Assembly: GCA_002292165.1 (NCBI GenBank)
Contig: DBBK01000033.1
Coordinates: 1 to 7,185, forward strand
Direction: 5' to 3'
Origin: Brevundimonas sp. UBA986
Lineage (GTDB): Bacteria > Pseudomonadota > Alphaproteobacteria > Caulobacterales > Caulobacteraceae
Length of the DNA stretch: 7,185 nucleotides
The notes below the pieces were generated by a model that searched no databases, was not told the DNA's origin, and worked only from the letters and a program-made list of their open reading frames with translations. Of the stretch, positions 5,330-7,185 are shown one piece after another (the stretch's first letter is position 1; the number at the start of each line of letters is the position of its first letter). The position numbers and the translations under genes were made by a program.

Positions 5330-6607
5330 CTACTCTCTGTCCAACGCGCGCCAGCCGATGTCGGAGCGGCTGAAGCCGCCCGGCCAGTCGATCTTGCGCA
5401 CGGCCTCATAGGCGCGCTCGCGGGCCTGGGCGATGTCGTCGCCCTCGGCGCAGACGTTGAGGACGCGGCCGCCGGCGGCGACCAGCTGGCCGTCCGGACG
5501 GCGCTTGGTGCCGGCGTGGAAGACCTGGACGTGGGGGCCGAAGTCCTGCTCGGCGCCGCGGATGATCGAGCCTTCCAGCGGGCTGTCGGGATAGCCCTTG
5601 GCGGCCATGACCACACAGATCACCGTCTGCGGCTTGAAGGCGGGCGGCGCGACCTTGGACACATCGCCGCGCGCGCAGGCCAGCAGGACCGGCACGATGT
5701 CCCCGGCCAGCCGCATCATCAGCACCTGGCATTCCGGGTCGCCGAAGCGGGCGTTGTATTCGACGACCTTGGGCCCTTCGGCCGTGGCCATCAGCCCGAC
5801 GTAGAGGACGCCACGATAGGGCGCGCCCTCGGCCGCCATGCCGGTCATGGTCGGGGCGACGATGTCACGCTCCACCGTCTCGACCAGCTCGGGCGTGAAG
5901 ACGGGCGCGGGGGAATAGGCGCCCATGCCGCCGGTGTTCAGACCGGTATCGCCGTCACCGACTCGCTTGTGATCCTGGGCGGCGGCAAGCGGCAGCGCGT
6001 TTTCGCCGTCGACCAGGGCAAAGAAACTCGCTTCTTCGCCTACCATAAACTCTTCGATAACGATTTCAGCGCCTGCGTCGCCAAATGCGCCGCCAGTCAT
6101 CATGTCGTCGACGGCTGTGTTCGCCTGGTCCACGGTCTCGCAGATCAGCACGCCCTTGCCGGCGGCCAGCCCGTCGGTTTTGACCACGATGGGCGCGCCG
6201 CGCTCGGCGATGAAGGCCTTGGCGGCAGTTGGGTCGATAAACCGGCCATAGGCCGCCGTCGGGATATCGTAGCGGGCGCACAGGTCCTTCATGTAGCCCT
6301 TGGAGCCTTCGATGATCGCGGCGGCCGCGCTCGGCCCGAAGGCGCGTATGTTGACATCGTTCAGCCGGTCGGCGAGACCCATCACCAGCGGGCCTTCCGG
6401 GCCGATCACCACCAGTTCGATGCCGTTTTCAACGGAAAACGCGACAAGCCCGTCAATGTCTTCGGCGCCGATGGCAATGCATTCGGCGTCCTGGGAGATG
6501 CCCGCATTACCGGGCGCGCAATACAGCTTGTCGACCAGGGGTGAGCCCGAAATCGTCCAGCACAGCGCGTGTTCGCGCCCGCCACCGCCTACGACAAGAA
6601 CCTTCAT
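5330..6607 (-). CDS. purD: Phosphoribosylamine--glycine ligase (GAR synthetase) PurD
   Basis: A 425-residue cytoplasmic ATP-grasp enzyme of usual length. It joins 5-phosphoribosylamine and glycine with ATP to give glycinamide ribonucleotide in de novo purine synthesis. Seen in order: VVGGGGREHAL (5-15) at the start of the N domain; GPEGPL (69-74); SKGYMKD (102-108); VVKTDGLAAGKGV (141-153) in the ATP-binding lid; IEEFMVGEEASFFAL (184-198); DHKRVGDGDTGLNTGGMGAYSP (begins 212); EYNARFGDPECQ (283-294) with metal/ATP ligands; then the PurD C domain to GFSRSDIGWRAL. The ATG at 6607 is supported by the family N-terminus and by AGGGA upstream. Bases 6001-6060, coding for the EEFMVGEEASFFAL part, are about 52% AT, with GTA, AGT and TTT codons unlike the rest of the gene. 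It diverges from xseA and shares an inverted repeat in the spacer. Confidence 0.98.
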   Translation of the reverse strand: MKVLVVGGGGREHALCWTISGSPLVDKLYCAPGNAGISQDAECIAIGAEDIDGLVAFSVENGIELVVIGPEGPLVMGLADRLNDVNIRAFGPSAAAAIIEGSKGYMKDLCARYDIPTAAYGRFIDPTAAKAFIAERGAPIVVKTDGLAAGKGVLICETVDQANTAVDDMMTGGAFGDAGAEIVIEEFMVGEEASFFALVDGENALPLAAAQDHKRVGDGDTGLNTGGMGAYSPAPVFTPELVETVERDIVAPTMTGMAAEGAPYRGVLYVGLMATAEGPKVVEYNARFGDPECQVLMMRLAGDIVPVLLACARGDVSKVAPPAFKPQTVICVVMAAKGYPDSPLEGSIIRGAEQDFGPHVQVFHAGTKRRPDGQLVAAGGRVLNVCAEGDDIAQARERAYEAVRKIDWPGGFSRSDIGWRALDRE

Positions 6608-6615
6608 TCCTTCTT

Positions 6616-6620
6616 TCCCT
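6616..6620 (-). promoter_or_regulatory. Ribosome binding site of purD (AGGGA)
   Basis: AGGGA on the minus strand lies eight bases before the ATG at 6607, a normal spacing. A second AAGGA abuts the ATG directly and is too close to serve. Confidence 0.6.
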
Positions 6621-6627
6621 GAAATTC

Positions 6628-6656
6628 ATTGCATAAATTTGCCACAAACTTGGCAA
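6628..6656 (-). promoter_or_regulatory. Candidate purD promoter overlapping the inverted repeat
   Basis: On the minus strand TTGCCA (6651-6656, five of six to TTGACA) is followed after 17 bases by TGCAAT (6628-6633, four of six to TATAAT). The -35 is one arm of the inverted repeat at 6638-6657 and the rest of that repeat lies in the spacer, so a protein bound there would block this promoter. The prediction is by eye. Confidence 0.4.
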
Positions 6657-6657
6657 A
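6638..6657. promoter_or_regulatory. Perfect inverted repeat TTTGCCA-N6-TGGCAAA, candidate operator
   Basis: Two perfect 7-base arms (6638-6644 and 6651-6657) are separated by six bases (CAAACT) and centred in the 83-bp purD/xseA spacer. The size and symmetry fit a site for a dimeric helix-turn-helix regulator. There is no T-tract after it on either strand, and it lies upstream of both genes, so it is not a terminator. The cognate regulator is not in the window and I do not recognise the motif as a known regulon box. Confidence 0.6.
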
Positions 6658-6680
6658 CGACTCATCTGATGACATAGAAT
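6650..6680 (+). promoter_or_regulatory. Candidate xseA promoter with near-leaderless start
   Basis: TTGGCA (6650-6655, five of six) overlaps the right arm of the inverted repeat, and TAGAAT (6675-6680, five of six to TATAAT) stands 19 bases later, a spacer longer than optimal. Transcription would begin near 6687, only a few bases before ATG 6691, which has no Shine-Dalgarno. Confidence 0.35.
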
Positions 6681-6713
6681 GCGAATCGTCATGGCCGATC
6701 AATTCTTCGATTC
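6659..6713. other. Cluster of three GANTC (CcrM-type) methylation sites
   Basis: GACTC (6659-6663), GAATC (6683-6687) and GATTC (6709-6713) fall within 55 bases around the xseA promoter and start codon. GANTC is the target of the cell-cycle adenine methyltransferase CcrM in alphaproteobacteria. By eye only three other sites occur in the first 6650 bases (3648, 3681, 5960), and two more lie inside xseA (6880, 7021). Confidence 0.6.
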
Positions 6714-7185
6714 CAGCGAGAAGCCCGCCCCCGGCGGCAATATCGCAGAGCTCTCCGTGGGAGAAATTTCACAGGCAATCAAGCATACGCTTGAAGGCGC
6801 CTTTGGGCGCGTGCGTGTGCGGGGAGAGGTCGGGCGGCCGAACTATCACGGTTCCGGTCATCTTTATTTCACGCTGAAGGATTCCGACGCCGCGATGGAT
6901 GCCGTCGCCTGGCGCGGGACAGTCGGCAAGCTGAGCCTGAAGCTGGAAGAAGGGATGGAGGTGATCGCCACCGGCCGGATTTCGTCCTATCCGAAAAGCT
7001 CGCGCTATCAGATCGTCGTCGAATCTGTCGAACTGGCGGGCGAAGGCGCGCTGCTGAAGCTGCTGGAAGACCGCAGAAAGAAACTGGGCGCCGAGGGCTT
7101 GTTCGATCCCGACCGTAAACGCGATCTGCCGTTCCTGCCGGATGTGATCGGCGTCATCACATCGCCGACCGGCGCGGTGATCCGC
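6691..7185 (+). CDS. xseA: Exodeoxyribonuclease VII large subunit XseA, N-terminal part (3' truncated by window)
   Basis: An open frame from ATG 6691 to the window edge gives the first 165 residues. Exonuclease VII degrades single-stranded DNA processively from both ends, and XseA carries DNA binding and catalysis. The start is the XseA OB-fold: LSVGEISQAI (21-30), FGRVRVRGEV (38-47), SGHLYFTLKD (55-64), EEGMEVIATGRISSYP (86-101), RYQIVVESVE (105-114), GALLKLLEDRRKKL (119-132), AEGLFDP (134-140), and then LPFLPDVIGVITSPTGAVIR, where the catalytic domain begins. The first 20 residues are a variable tail. An in-frame ATG at 6679 would add four residues; an in-frame TGA at 6670 rules out anything longer. 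Neither start has a Shine-Dalgarno. The first 200 bases are richer in A/T-ending codons than the waaA or lpxK genes. Confidence 0.95.
   Translation, partial: MADQFFDSSEKPAPGGNIAELSVGEISQAIKHTLEGAFGRVRVRGEVGRPNYHGSGHLYFTLKDSDAAMDAVAWRGTVGKLSLKLEEGMEVIATGRISSYPKSSRYQIVVESVELAGEGALLKLLEDRRKKLGAEGLFDPDRKRDLPFLPDVIGVITSPTGAVIR

Noticed and set aside
5516..6544. 342-codon open frame on the plus strand opposite purD
   Set aside because: It mirrors the purD codons and has no domain or plausible start signals, while purD on the other strand is complete and motif-rich.
6631..6647. Possible sigma-54 promoter toward purD (TGGCAA...TGCA on the minus strand)
   Set aside because: The GG to GC distance is one base shorter than the strict sigma-54 spacing, and purD is not a usual sigma-54 target.
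6638..6657. Inverted repeat read as a transcription terminator
   Set aside because: It lies upstream of both flanking genes, has a weak 7-bp stem and lacks a following T-tract. Operator or back-to-back promoter elements fit better.
1..7185. CRISPR arrays, transposase genes, tRNA or rRNA, prophage or defence genes
   Set aside because: None were seen by reading both strands. All genes fit housekeeping or envelope families and the gene packing shows no insertion scar.

Overview
This window is high-GC (roughly two thirds G+C by eye), densely packed bacterial chromosome. Protein motifs, genes that touch or overlap, frequent GTG starts and CcrM-type GANTC sites in one promoter region together suggest an alphaproteobacterium, most likely Caulobacterales (Brevundimonas/Caulobacter-like). 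The taxonomic call is inference from style and remembered homologues, not a database match.

Left part (1-3206, + strand): an envelope operon. It holds the 3' end of an ABC exporter, a DUF374 lysophospholipid-acyltransferase-like protein, the Kdo transferase WaaA (KdtA) and the lipid A 4'-kinase LpxK. LpxK phosphorylates the tetra-acylated lipid A disaccharide and WaaA then adds Kdo to the product. The ABC protein could be an MsbA-type lipid exporter, and the DUF374 protein is a plausible but unproven envelope-lipid acyltransferase. The genes are tightly coupled: a 1-base gap, then two 4-base GTGA stop/start overlaps, and all three downstream genes start with GTG.

Middle (3191-5326): two predicted exported proteins, divergently transcribed from a 126-bp spacer. 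On the minus strand is a signal-peptide-bearing metal-dependent amidohydrolase of the COG1228 group, probably a periplasmic dipeptidase or carboxypeptidase. It converges on lpxK and overlaps its end by 16 bp. On the plus strand is a murein L,D-transpeptidase-type (YkuD_2) protein whose N-terminus combines a twin-arginine motif with a lipobox.

Right part (5330-7185): purD (purine synthesis, minus strand) ends 3 bp from the transpeptidase gene and diverges from xseA (exonuclease VII large subunit, plus strand), which runs off the window. The 83-bp purD/xseA spacer is AT-rich. It holds a perfect 7-6-7 inverted repeat placed over the candidate -35 elements of both genes, and a cluster of GANTC sites.

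All major genes belong to known families, and no mobile element, CRISPR array or RNA gene was seen. The points most worth following are the purD/xseA control region, the Tat/lipobox transpeptidase, and the uncharacterised DUF374 protein inside the Kdo-lipid A operon. No stretch over 300 bases lacks a gene.
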